A DNA stretch of 61,812 bases. Source: Crocinitomicaceae bacterium (GTDB lineage: Bacteria; Bacteroidota; Bacteroidia; Flavobacteriales_D; Crocinitomicaceae). The notes beneath the pieces were generated by a model that did no database searches, was not told the origin of the DNA, and saw only the letters and a program-made list of their open reading frames with translations. Location: positions 1 to 61,812 of the forward strand of contig JAGNZC010000013.1 of the NCBI GenBank assembly GCA_017984635.1, given 5' to 3'. Positions within the stretch are counted from its first letter, which is position 1. The number at the start of each line of letters is the position of its first letter. Made by a program: the position numbers and the translations under genes. Shown piece after piece: positions 45,178-54,106 of the stretch.

Positions 45178-46614
45178 TTATTTCAATAGTAAGATCAAGT
45201 AATAGAACAACGCTGCTAAGCCTGCGCTTACAGGAATGGTAAGAACCCACGCCCATAATAAGTTGATGGTTACACCCCAACGAACTGCACTTAAACGTTT
45301 TGTTGCTCCAACACCGATAATTGAACCAGTAATGGTATGTGTTGTAGAAACAGGAATACCCATTTGAGAAACAGTAAACAAAGTTAACGCACCTGCTGTT
45401 TCAGCACAAACACCTTCTAAAGGCGTTACTTTCGTGATTTTTGTACCCATTGTTTTAACGATTTTCCAACCGCCCATTAAGGTTCCAATACCAATCATGA
45501 AGTAACAACCGAAAGAAATCCAGAACGGCATTGTATCTGAGTGAACTTTCGCTTTGATTTTATGATCTTTCAATAACTCACCTTCTTTTCCTATGAAATC
45601 TTTAAAGATACCAGCGTGTGAATACTTAGGATTGATTTTTTTATCATCAAAGATTAATTCATTAGAAGCTTGATCGTAGATTTTTTTACCATTTGTGTAA
45701 ACAAATAATTTCTCTTCGTTTTCATATTCAGGCTTGAATTTTTCTTTCTTCCCTTCTTCGTTTTTGTATTCAATTTGAATCAATTCCGTTACTTGAAGGT
45801 CTTTGTTTACGGAAATATCATTTTCACGTGCATAATTACCATACACCATCAATGCTGCACAAATAATACCCATTACTTTTTGAGAATCCGCACCACCATG
45901 TCCTAACGAAAAGGCTGCTGAAGAAAGCAATTGTAAGCGTTTGTGCATGTTTGATTCTTTCATAGCAGAAGGTTTTTTACCGTATGCAATTTCGAACCAG
46001 ATATACACCAATATGAAAACAGCCACCATTCCAACAACGATGTACAACATGATTGGTTTCATGTCCATGAATTCAATCATGTAATTCATAAAATAGAAGG
46101 TGATTCCAGAAAGGATTAAAATAACCGTCATTTTCTTTAAGAATGAGCGACTTATAGTGACCAGCGCAATGATAAATGCAATGATACCACCAATGAAAGG
46201 AGCCAAGAAAATAAACAATACTACTTTTAAAATTTCTCCTGTTTCAATTACATCAAAACCTGCATGTGCTACTGCAGCTCCTGCAAAACCACCAATTAAG
46301 GTATGAGAAGATGATGAAGGAATCCCTAAGCGCCATGTTAATAAATTCCAAAAAGTAGCCGCTAACAAACCAGCTAAAATAACCCACAAATTAATGGCGC
46401 TACTATCAACTGTTTTTGCAACAGTATTTCCTACACTCATATCAAAAACCCAAAAAGCTAATATGTTAAAGGCTGCTGCCCAAACAACGGCTTGAAAAGG
46501 AGTTAATACTTTTGTTGAAACAACAGTTGCAATGGAATTCGCAGCATCGTGAAAGCCATTTACTAAGTCAAATAACAAAGCAATAACAATAACAACTATT
46601 AATAAAGTAAACAT
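45178..46614 (-). CDS. pitA: Inorganic phosphate transporter, PiT family
   Basis: 478 residues with about ten membrane helices in two repeats. The family signatures are FHDAANSIATVVSTKVL near the N-terminus, the SSSSHTLIGG loop, and the C-terminal MGIPVSTTHTITGSIIGVG. A charged, Lys/Glu-rich hydrophilic insert of about 130 residues (about 225-350) lies in the central loop. It imports phosphate, or metal phosphate, with H+ or Na+. It follows the DUF47 gene by 25 nt; DUF47 proteins usually accompany Pit transporters. Confidence 0.92.
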   Translation of the reverse strand: MFTLLIVVIVIALLFDLVNGFHDAANSIATVVSTKVLTPFQAVVWAAAFNILAFWVFDMSVGNTVAKTVDSSAINLWVILAGLLAATFWNLLTWRLGIPSSSSHTLIGGFAGAAVAHAGFDVIETGEILKVVLFIFLAPFIGGIIAFIIALVTISRSFLKKMTVILILSGITFYFMNYMIEFMDMKPIMLYIVVGMVAVFILVYIWFEIAYGKKPSAMKESNMHKRLQLLSSAAFSLGHGGADSQKVMGIICAALMVYGNYARENDISVNKDLQVTELIQIEYKNEEGKKEKFKPEYENEEKLFVYTNGKKIYDQASNELIFDDKKINPKYSHAGIFKDFIGKEGELLKDHKIKAKVHSDTMPFWISFGCYFMIGIGTLMGGWKIVKTMGTKITKVTPLEGVCAETAGALTLFTVSQMGIPVSTTHTITGSIIGVGATKRLSAVRWGVTINLLWAWVLTIPVSAGLAALFYYLILLLK

Positions 46615-46639
46615 ATCTTTATTTGATTAAGTAAATAAC

Positions 46640-47287
46640 TTATGCGTATTTCACTACAATAGATTCAATAACATTCCCTGCGTCTTCGCATTTATCTGTT
46701 ACCGTTTCTAACACCATGTATAACTCACGTTTTTTGATCAATTCTTTTGCATCAACATCAGATTCAAATAATTTTTCGATGCTTAAATCGAATAAATCAT
46801 CCGCATTGTTTTCAGCACTATTGATTTTGATGATGCATTCAACGATTTTTTGTGTGTTTTTCAAATTTCTCAATTCAACTACTGCGCTATTAACAGCTAA
46901 AACAGCTTGGTGAATTGCATCTGCCGATTTTTGAATACCAGAATCAGTAGTTGGATCAATTTTGTAGAAGTTGATTTTTTTACCACAAGCATAAATGTAG
47001 TCAGCGATATCATCTAATGCTGAAGCTAAACTATGGATGTCTTCACGGTCAAAAGGAGTAATGAAGTTACGACCTAATTCTAAGAAAATGTTGTGCGTCA
47101 ATAAATCATTTTGATGCTCTAAATCTTCCATTTCTTTTACTAAAGTTGCTCTTTTGTTAAAGTCAGCTTCATTAACAACTAGAACTAATTTATTTGCTAA
47201 AGTTTCTAGGTTAGCGCTTGCGTTTTCAAAAAGTGTGTAAAACACTCTGTCTTTTGGTAAAAAGAATTTTAAAATACCTGATGCCAT
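46640..47287 (-). CDS. DUF47 (PhoU-like) Pit accessory protein
   Basis: 215 residues, all helical, of the DUF47/TIGR00153 family: FLPKDRVFYTLFENASANLE at the start, ITPFDREDIHSLASALDDIADYIYA in the middle, and VTDKCEDAGNVIESIVVKYA at the end. It is PhoU-like and is thought to regulate the adjacent Pit transporter. It leads the two-gene operon. A TACATTTG box lies 33 nt upstream and a putative Pho-type operator lies further upstream. Confidence 0.93.
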   Translation of the reverse strand: MASGILKFFLPKDRVFYTLFENASANLETLANKLVLVVNEADFNKRATLVKEMEDLEHQNDLLTHNIFLELGRNFITPFDREDIHSLASALDDIADYIYACGKKINFYKIDPTTDSGIQKSADAIHQAVLAVNSAVVELRNLKNTQKIVECIIKINSAENNADDLFDLSIEKLFESDVDAKELIKKRELYMVLETVTDKCEDAGNVIESIVVKYA

Positions 47288-47320
47288 AATAGTCTTGTTT
47301 TAAATCAATTATTTTTTTGG

Positions 47321-47328
47321 CAAATGTA
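47321..47328 (-). promoter_or_regulatory. Candidate -7 box (TACATTTG) for the DUF47-pit operon
   Basis: Exact minus-strand TAnnTTTG match. The first pair of TTAAC-like half-sites (47367-47382) lies just upstream of its expected -33 position, a normal activator location. Confidence 0.5.
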
Positions 47329-47366
47329 TTTTATATTTCAAGACGAAAACTCTTTGCAGTAATTTG

Positions 47367-47577
47367 TTAACGTAAAGATAACCTAGCGGAATGTTAAGAA
47401 ACCATTAACATATTTAATTTACTGAAAAACAATGGTTTATAAAAACTGTTTCAATCTAATGTTAATTCATTATTAACTAAAAAACCAACTTATTTTGAAA
47501 ATCACTATGTTAAACAATTGTAAATCAAATAGATATTTAAAAATTTATTCGATTTATAAATGTTACGAAAACGTTAT
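47367..47577. promoter_or_regulatory. Putative Pho-type operator array between the pit operon and porin gene
   Basis: The 377-nt divergent intergenic region has no gene but contains four pairs of TTAAC-like half-sites, each with starts 11 bp apart: TTAAC/ATAAC at 47367/47378, TTAAG/TTAAC at 47394/47405, TTAAT/TTAAC at 47462/47473 and TTACG/TTATG at 47563/47574. Direct repeats on an 11-bp period are the usual target of OmpR/PhoB-class regulators (Bacillus PhoP sites read TTAACA). All flanking genes concern phosphate. The DNA is AT-rich, so chance matches are possible. Confidence 0.45.
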
Positions 47578-47635
47578 GAAAATTATTAAAAACTTAAGTT
47601 ATGAATAAGCTAGTATTAAGCCAATATTAATCCCT

Positions 47636-47643
47636 TAGATTTG
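47636..47643 (+). promoter_or_regulatory. Candidate -7 box (TAGATTTG) for the porin gene
   Basis: Exact TAnnTTTG match 21 nt before the ATG at 47665. The -33 region is poor, which would suit an activator-dependent promoter. Confidence 0.5.
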
Positions 47644-47664
47644 TCTCATCAAAAACGATAAAAA

Positions 47665-48990
47665 ATGAAAAAAGGACTATTAAGTTTAATTGTTTGTGGT
47701 TTAATGTCAACATTGTTTGCGCAACAAGCTACAAAACAAAGTGAAGTAAATGATTCTATATTAAAGAGTCTATCAAAATTGTCAACTGAACTGGGCAATT
47801 ACAAAAACCTAAAGATTTCAGGTTGGATTCAGGCTCAATTTCAAACAGCAGAATCAATTGGAGCCAAGACCTTTGATGGAGGTGATTTTTTAGCGAACTC
47901 AAATAACCGATTTATGATTAGAAGAGGGCGTGTTAAGTTTACATACACAAAGGGTATTACGCAATATGTTTTGCAAGTAAATGCAACAGAAAGAGGTATA
48001 AACGTAGTAGATATTTACGGAAAAATCACAGAACCATGGTTGAATTCATTTTCCTTAACTGCTGGAATAATGAATCGTCCTTTTGGTTTTGAAATACATC
48101 AATCATCGACTGATAGAGAAACGCCTGAACGAGCTCGTTTTACCCAAACGTTATTACCAAATGAGCGTGATTTGGGAGCCATGATTACGTATGAAGTCCC
48201 TAAAGGGAAAAAATTAGCAGGTTTAAAAGTTGATGCTGGATTTTATAATGGGACAGGAATTGCTGTTCCTGGAACAACTAGTTTAAACAGTGCTGGTGTT
48301 GTTGATTTTGATTCATTCAAAGATTTCATCGGAAGAGCCGCTTATAAAAAGTCATTTAAACAAGATAAAGTTATATTGGGCTTGGGATTGTCTCACTATA
48401 ATGGAGGTTTTATGTATCAAAACAATCGAGTATTTTCTTCAATTGTATCTGATGGCGCAGGAATGAAAACATGGATGTTATCAGACACATCGAATACAGG
48501 ATATAAAGGTAAGAAAGCTTCAAGAGTTTATTATGGCGCAGATTTACAATTAGCTATTAAAACTAAATTAGGTACAACAACATTGCGAGGAGAATACATT
48601 ATGGGTCAACAATCTGGAATGATTGATGAGTCAAAAAGTCCTGCGGCAATGCCATCAAAATTAGACACATACGTGCGAGATTTTAATGGAGGGTACGTAT
48701 ACTTAATTCAACGAATTGGTAAATCAAAACATGAATTTGTATTAAAATATGATTGGTATGATCCAAATACAAAAGTAACGGGAGCAGATTTAAATGGACT
48801 TAATGGTATGACAAAAGCTGAGTTGAAGTATACGATGCTTGGAATGGGGTATAATTTTTATGCAACTGAAAATGTAAAATTCATGGTATATTACAACTTA
48901 GTTAAAAATGAATTGTCAAAAGGGCTTTCAGGTTATACAACAGATTTGAAAGACGATGTATTTACATTGAGAATGCAGTATCGTTTTTAA
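47665..48990 (+). CDS. Porin, phosphate-selective OprO/OprP-like
   Basis: 441 residues. A signal peptide (LIVCGLMSTLFAQ) is followed by a short helical segment and a 16-strand-type barrel: GWIQAQFQ, RFMIRRGRVKFTY, AGIMNRPFGFEIHQSS, RERDLG-like NERDLGAMI, and a terminal strand ending in LRMQYRF. This is the pattern of Pfam OprO/OprP porins. Its position opposite the pit-DUF47 operon supports a role in phosphate or polyphosphate uptake across the outer membrane. A strong terminator follows. Confidence 0.87.
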   Translation: MKKGLLSLIVCGLMSTLFAQQATKQSEVNDSILKSLSKLSTELGNYKNLKISGWIQAQFQTAESIGAKTFDGGDFLANSNNRFMIRRGRVKFTYTKGITQYVLQVNATERGINVVDIYGKITEPWLNSFSLTAGIMNRPFGFEIHQSSTDRETPERARFTQTLLPNERDLGAMITYEVPKGKKLAGLKVDAGFYNGTGIAVPGTTSLNSAGVVDFDSFKDFIGRAAYKKSFKQDKVILGLGLSHYNGGFMYQNNRVFSSIVSDGAGMKTWMLSDTSNTGYKGKKASRVYYGADLQLAIKTKLGTTTLRGEYIMGQQSGMIDESKSPAAMPSKLDTYVRDFNGGYVYLIQRIGKSKHEFVLKYDWYDPNTKVTGADLNGLNGMTKAELKYTMLGMGYNFYATENVKFMVYYNLVKNELSKGLSGYTTDLKDDVFTLRMQYRF

Positions 48991-49014
48991 TAAATTCTAT
49001 AATAATAAATTTTA

Positions 49015-49042
49015 AGGGTGGCAAATGTCACCCTTTTTTTAT
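49015..49042 (+). terminator. Rho-independent terminator, copy 1 of a duplicated hairpin
   Basis: The stem AAGGGTG...CACCCTT is closed by GGCAAATGT and followed by seven T. The 28 nt from 49015 are identical to those from 52650. It ends the porin transcript. Confidence 0.9.
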
Positions 49043-49198
49043 GCAAAGATTTATTAATTCATAAAAACCATTTACTAAATGCGTACAATCCAAAAATCAT
49101 TGTCATTCACGCTTTTTTCTTGTTTACTTTCACCTTGCTTAATGTAATTATTTAGACAAGACCATTCTTAATTAATCCAAACAGATTAATTAAATTAT

Positions 49199-52100
49199 AT
49201 GAAAAAAGGGTTACAAAAAACAATCAAATTGACACAATCATTCCTATTAATGATTCTGTGTTTAAGCATTCAAAATTCGTTAAAAAGTCAAACTTCAATC
49301 GTTGTTAATAGTTTAGCTGATGACGGTAGTTCAGGTACTTTACGTTGGGCAATTGGTCAAGCAAATGCAACAGCAGGTGGAATTTACGATGAAATTACGT
49401 TCAGTGTAACGGGTACCATTGTTTTAACATCACAATTACCTACAATTACTCAAAATTTAACGATTACAGGACCAGGTCAAAATAATTTATCCATTGATGG
49501 AAATAATTTGTACCGTACGGTTTATAATTTATCTGCAATAACTGTAAACTTTTCTAACATCACTTTGAAAAAAGGGAATGGCATCACAGGAGGTATTATT
49601 TACAATGAAAATGGAACATTTACATATTCGAACGTGAAATTTTGTGAAATGACAGCTGGTTCTGCGGTATTTCAAAAGCAAGCAGGAGTAATGACATTTA
49701 CCAATTGTTTGTTTACTGGTTTATTTAAAGGTACTGAATCAGATCACAGTGGGACTCCAGCAACTATGAGTACCAATGATTTGGATTATCCAAATCGTAT
49801 GTATTTCAACACATGCTCATTTTTAGGTAATTCAAATGGAATTTACAATTACCGTTTTTCTAAAATTACGAATTGTACATTTACGAATAATACGACTTAT
49901 GCAGCTTTGATTCAGGGAGTTCATCGTTACCAAGTTTACACATCAACTTTCACAAATAATGGGACAGCTGTTGTTACTGGTGCTTGGATTCCAACATCAT
50001 GGTCAATGGGTGCAGAAAATCAATTGATTGAAAATAATGTATTTGTAAATAATACTATTGCTGTTAGTTTAGGAAATTCTTGGAATAATGGCACAACTGT
50101 TTACAATGGAGTTTCTAGTAACTCAGTTGCAACTGTTAGAACCAATTGTTTTGCTGGTAATGGAACAGATATATCTGGTGTTGCTGGTTATACCTCTACT
50201 GGAAATACAATGGTAACATTGGCTGCAATTACAGGTTCTTCATCTGTTTGTTCAGGTTCAACAATCACGTTAGCTAATTCAACTTCAGGTGGAACTTGGT
50301 CAAGCTCTAATACTGCAATTGCTACAGTCAATTCATCGGGTGTTGTTACACCTATTGCAGCTGGAACAGTTGTTATATCATATTCTATGACTGGGGCATG
50401 TGCAAATGCAGCCGTAACAAAAACTATTACTGTAAATGCGCCATCATTCAGCACTACAATAACAACAGGCAATTTTGTTTGGTTAGGAACGACATCAACT
50501 GATTGGTCGACTGTCGGTAATTGGGCTTCTTATAATGGAACTACTTTGATTCCAGCCACAGCGATCCCAACAGCATCGGCAATTACCATCGTACCATTAA
50601 ATGGCACATGTGTTTTGAATCAACCAACATTAGCATCCGGAACGGTAAGTACATCTTCTATCATTATTGAATCTGGAGCGACCTTAACGTTGGGTTCTGG
50701 AACATTAAATGTTGCAGGTGATTTTACGAATAAAGGAATATTCACAGCTGGTACAGGAACAGTTGAGTTCAATGGATCTGCATTGCAAACCTTAACAGGT
50801 TCAACATCTTTTTACAATTTGACTATGAATAATTCAGCGGGCTTATCGTTAAATAGTCCAATAAAAATCACAAATAACCTTACTCTTACTTCTGGAACAA
50901 TTAACGCTTCAAATCCAGCGACTCTTCTTAATTCAGATGGAACAAGTTTGGCAGGTTGGACAATCTCAGCTTCTGGGCATGTATTGGTTGACCCTACGCA
51001 AGGAAACACTGGTTCTAGTTTTAAAATTGGTGGTATAGGTTGGAACAATATGTCCATGATAAAAGATATTGGTGAAGATTTTAAAAACAAAATTATACAA
51101 TTTGATTACCGCCCAACTGGAAGTTCTGGTTTTGCAGGAGTTACTATTGGAGCTCCCATCAGTGGAAGTGGTGGTATTGGTTTAAATTTAGGTGTTGGAA
51201 CACAAACAACCAACGGATTAGGTGACACACAGAATTTTTTGTATCAAAATGCGAGTAACAATACCTACACGTTTGTTGCAGGAACTTGGTACACCATCAA
51301 AATTGTAACAGATAATGGAACTGCAGGTGGAACAAAATGGTATGTAAACAATGTATTAGTTGGGAATAGTGGTGTTAACGCAATAGGAAACGGCACATAT
51401 ATTGGATTTGTTAATAACAATATGAGTACAAATTCTACAGCTGTTAATTTTGATAATTTAACTATTACTTCAGCTTCTGGAAGTGTAAAGTTGGGTGAAA
51501 GTTCAGCCGCACCAGGTTCATTAACGTATACAAGTGGAACGATTATTGGAAAAATGAAGCGTTATTTCAGCGCAGCAGCTACAACAACTACGGGTGGTTT
51601 ATTCCCTGTAGGAACGGCAGCATATACACGTTCAGCGAAAGTGAATTTTACAAGTTCACCAGGAACGAATCAATTTTTAACAGTAGAATACAAAACAGGC
51701 GCTCCGTTAAACGCTTCTAATGCACCATTGTATGCAGGTTTACCTGCAACGATTGCAGGACAACTAGTACAAGTGTATTCAGCAGATGGTTACTGGCAAA
51801 TAGATCCAACAGATAACAACTATGCATCAACGATTTGTTCAGCACCTTACAACTTGACGTTGTTCGCAAATAATTTGACCAACTTCAACAATCCAAGTAC
51901 GGTAAGAATTATCAAAGCAGCAGGATCAAACACACTAGCGAACCACCACGTTTCATGGCAAGGAGCAGGAACTCACACATCGAATGCAACAACAAGCTCA
52001 ACAGCTGCAGAGATATCAAGTACGAATTGTACAGGTTTTAGTTGGTTTAATATCGGAACATGGAATGATCAAGCACTTCCTGTAGAATTAACTTCTTTTA

Positions 52101-52627
52101 TGGCTGAATGTTCAGAAACAGGGACATTGATTAACTGGCAAACTGCTTCAGAACACACAAGTTCAGCGTTTGAGATTGAGAAATCACGTGATGGAATGAA
52201 CTGGATGAATTTGACAACACTTGCAGCCGCAGGAAATAGCACGGCATTGATCAATTACACTTATACAGATACTGATAAAAGCGGATTAGCGTATTACCGC
52301 TTGCAACAAGTAGATCAGGATGGAACAGCAAAAACATACGGGCCTATCAGTTCAAACTGCTCTAACAACGGAATCAGTTTGAAAACATTCCCAAATCCAA
52401 GCTCTGAGCTATTTACTATCAATATTGAAAGCGAAGTGCCAATGGCAGCAGCTCAAATCATCTTAAAAGATGTTTTTGGACGCGTTGTAGCAACAAAAAC
52501 AGTTTCAATTGTTGAAGGCACAACTCAAGTTGAGTTAAGCAATGTAACCCTTCAAGGAGGAATATACACTGTTTCATTGGAAGAAAACGGAAAAGCCATT
52601 TATACTGCTAAACAAGTAATGCAGTAA
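49199..52627 (+). CDS. Large T9SS type A surface protein with beta-helix and Ig-like domains
   Basis: 1142 residues. After a signal peptide ending near SLKSQ comes a right-handed beta-helix (about 35-340; opening VNSLADDGSSGTLRWAI, with repeated NN turns), a bacterial Ig-like (BIG2) domain (about 343-415, GTVVISYSM), further beta regions including a LamG/concanavalin-like part (about 570-760), a PVELTSFMAEC...FEIEKSRDG FN3-like segment (about 960-1050), and a T9SS type A sorting domain (FPNPSSELFTINIE to the end). Likely an adhesin or surface polysaccharide-binding protein. It is flanked by identical terminators. Confidence 0.9.
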   Translation: MKKGLQKTIKLTQSFLLMILCLSIQNSLKSQTSIVVNSLADDGSSGTLRWAIGQANATAGGIYDEITFSVTGTIVLTSQLPTITQNLTITGPGQNNLSIDGNNLYRTVYNLSAITVNFSNITLKKGNGITGGIIYNENGTFTYSNVKFCEMTAGSAVFQKQAGVMTFTNCLFTGLFKGTESDHSGTPATMSTNDLDYPNRMYFNTCSFLGNSNGIYNYRFSKITNCTFTNNTTYAALIQGVHRYQVYTSTFTNNGTAVVTGAWIPTSWSMGAENQLIENNVFVNNTIAVSLGNSWNNGTTVYNGVSSNSVATVRTNCFAGNGTDISGVAGYTSTGNTMVTLAAITGSSSVCSGSTITLANSTSGGTWSSSNTAIATVNSSGVVTPIAAGTVVISYSMTGACANAAVTKTITVNAPSFSTTITTGNFVWLGTTSTDWSTVGNWASYNGTTLIPATAIPTASAITIVPLNGTCVLNQPTLASGTVSTSSIIIESGATLTLGSGTLNVAGDFTNKGIFTAGTGTVEFNGSALQTLTGSTSFYNLTMNNSAGLSLNSPIKITNNLTLTSGTINASNPATLLNSDGTSLAGWTISASGHVLVDPTQGNTGSSFKIGGIGWNNMSMIKDIGEDFKNKIIQFDYRPTGSSGFAGVTIGAPISGSGGIGLNLGVGTQTTNGLGDTQNFLYQNASNNTYTFVAGTWYTIKIVTDNGTAGGTKWYVNNVLVGNSGVNAIGNGTYIGFVNNNMSTNSTAVNFDNLTITSASGSVKLGESSAAPGSLTYTSGTIIGKMKRYFSAAATTTTGGLFPVGTAAYTRSAKVNFTSSPGTNQFLTVEYKTGAPLNASNAPLYAGLPATIAGQLVQVYSADGYWQIDPTDNNYASTICSAPYNLTLFANNLTNFNNPSTVRIIKAAGSNTLANHHVSWQGAGTHTSNATTSSTAAEISSTNCTGFSWFNIGTWNDQALPVELTSFMAECSETGTLINWQTASEHTSSAFEIEKSRDGMNWMNLTTLAAAGNSTALINYTYTDTDKSGLAYYRLQQVDQDGTAKTYGPISSNCSNNGISLKTFPNPSSELFTINIESEVPMAAAQIILKDVFGRVVATKTVSIVEGTTQVELSNVTLQGGIYTVSLEENGKAIYTAKQVMQ

Positions 52628-52649
52628 GATTAAATTTTATACATGAAGG

Positions 52650-52677
52650 AGGGTGGCAAATGTCACCCTTTTTTTAT
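52650..52677 (+). terminator. Rho-independent terminator, copy 2 of a duplicated hairpin
   Basis: Identical over 28 nt to the terminator at 49015-49042 (same stem, loop and seven-T tail). It ends the large surface protein transcript. Confidence 0.9.
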
Positions 52678-52701
52678 TGAATAGGACCAATGAAAAAATT
52701 G

Positions 52702-52709
52702 TAACTTTG
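52702..52709 (+). promoter_or_regulatory. Candidate -7 box (TAACTTTG), 4 nt before the mnmE start
   Basis: Exact TAnnTTTG match with only CGCT between it and the mnmE ATG. The preceding TTG-containing segment (AAAATTG) is too close to be the -33 box; one may lie in the T-tail region. It predicts a leaderless mRNA. Confidence 0.5.
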
Positions 52710-52713
52710 CGCT

Positions 52714-54084
52714 ATGAATTCAACATTTTCAGATACCATTTGTGCGATTGCAACTCCGAATGGAGTAGGGGCGATTGCTATTATTCGTGTTTCAGGAACA
52801 GATGCGTATCGCCAGGTGATGGCTTGTTTTTCAAAAGATTTAACGCAGAAAGCATCGCATACGGTTCATTTTGGCATTTTTAAAAACCAGTCGGGTGTTT
52901 TTATCGATGAGGTGTTGGTGACAATTTTTGAAAATGGAAAAAGTTTTACAGGCGAAGAAAGTGTTGAGATTGCGTGCCATGCGTCACCGTATATTCAACA
53001 GCAAATCATTTTAGCCTTGATTGAGGCAGGTTGTCGTTTGGCCAATCCAGGTGAATTTTCCATGCGAGCTTTTGCCAATGGGAAAGTCGATTTATCGCAA
53101 GCAGAAGCCATTGCTGATTTGATCGCCGCTCAAACAAAGAATGCGCATAGCATTGCCTTGAAACAATTGCGTGGTGGATTTTCATCCGAACTAAAAGAGT
53201 TACGTGAAAAATTAATCCATTTTGCTTCCTTAGTAGAGTTAGAATTGGATTTTGCTGAAGAAGATGTTGAGTTTGCAGACCGAAGTGCATTGAAACAATT
53301 GGTGAATGAAGTATTGGCTTATATTCAACGATTAGCCGCATCATTTGAACTGGGGAATGCAATTAAAAACGGAGTTCCTGTTGCAATTGTTGGAGCGCCA
53401 AATACGGGTAAAAGTACCTTGTTGAATCAATTGTTAGGTGAAGACAGAGCGATTGTAAGTAACATTGCAGGAACGACGCGTGATGTGATTGAAGAAACAT
53501 TAAACATCGATGGAATATTGTTTCGTTTGATTGATACTGCAGGGATCCGAGAGAACGCAGAAGAAATTGAAGCGATGGGTATTGAGCGTTCACGCGAAAA
53601 GATTGTTCAAGCTAAAATTGTATTGTGCTTGGCAGATCTTTCTGTAACTACTAGTATCGAAGAAGTGTTGAATTGGGCGAAAGAAATTCATTCAATTCAC
53701 CCCGACAAAAAAATAGTGATTGTTGCTAACAAACAAGATATTTCTTCAAATTCAATTGAATTTAGCGATAATAATATGATTTCCATCAGTGCTAAAGAAG
53801 GTATTGGTATTGTTGCATTGAAAGAAAGATTAGTTGAAATCGTTATTGGTGATTTTAGTTTATCGGATGAAACCATCGTTTCGAATGTGCGCCATTTTGA
53901 TGCTTTACAGAAAACAGCCGTTTCATTAGAAAAAGCAAAATACAATTTAGCAAATGGAATTACCGCAGATTTTGTAGCGATGGATATTCGCCAGGCCATG
54001 TATGATTTAGGTACAATTACAGGTGATATTTCCACGGACGATTTATTGGGGAATATCTTTAGTAAGTTCTGTATTGGAAAGTGA
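52714..54084 (+). CDS. mnmE: tRNA modification GTPase MnmE
   Basis: 456 residues. An N-terminal tetrahydrofolate-binding domain opens with DTICAIATPNGVGAIAIIRVSG; a helical domain surrounds an inserted G domain (P-loop GAPNTGKSTLLNQL, DTAG, NKQD) and the chain ends with the conserved CIGK. Partner of MnmG (29451) in making cmnm5U at the wobble base. The start follows a promoter box by 4 nt. Converges with the unrecognised gene ending at 54107. Confidence 0.97.
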   Translation: MNSTFSDTICAIATPNGVGAIAIIRVSGTDAYRQVMACFSKDLTQKASHTVHFGIFKNQSGVFIDEVLVTIFENGKSFTGEESVEIACHASPYIQQQIILALIEAGCRLANPGEFSMRAFANGKVDLSQAEAIADLIAAQTKNAHSIALKQLRGGFSSELKELREKLIHFASLVELELDFAEEDVEFADRSALKQLVNEVLAYIQRLAASFELGNAIKNGVPVAIVGAPNTGKSTLLNQLLGEDRAIVSNIAGTTRDVIEETLNIDGILFRLIDTAGIRENAEEIEAMGIERSREKIVQAKIVLCLADLSVTTSIEEVLNWAKEIHSIHPDKKIVIVANKQDISSNSIEFSDNNMISISAKEGIGIVALKERLVEIVIGDFSLSDETIVSNVRHFDALQKTAVSLEKAKYNLANGITADFVAMDIRQAMYDLGTITGDISTDDLLGNIFSKFCIGK

Positions 54085-54106
54085 TACAACAGTTCTTTTT
54101 CACTCC

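Noticed and set aside
47288..47664. Second AT-rich gap as an origin candidate
   Set aside because: No DnaA-box-like sequence was seen, and the regularly spaced TTAAC half-sites between phosphate genes explain it better as a regulatory region.
53006..54089. Several minus-strand frames inside mnmE
   Set aside because: mnmE is full length with all motifs; the antisense products show no recognisable domain.
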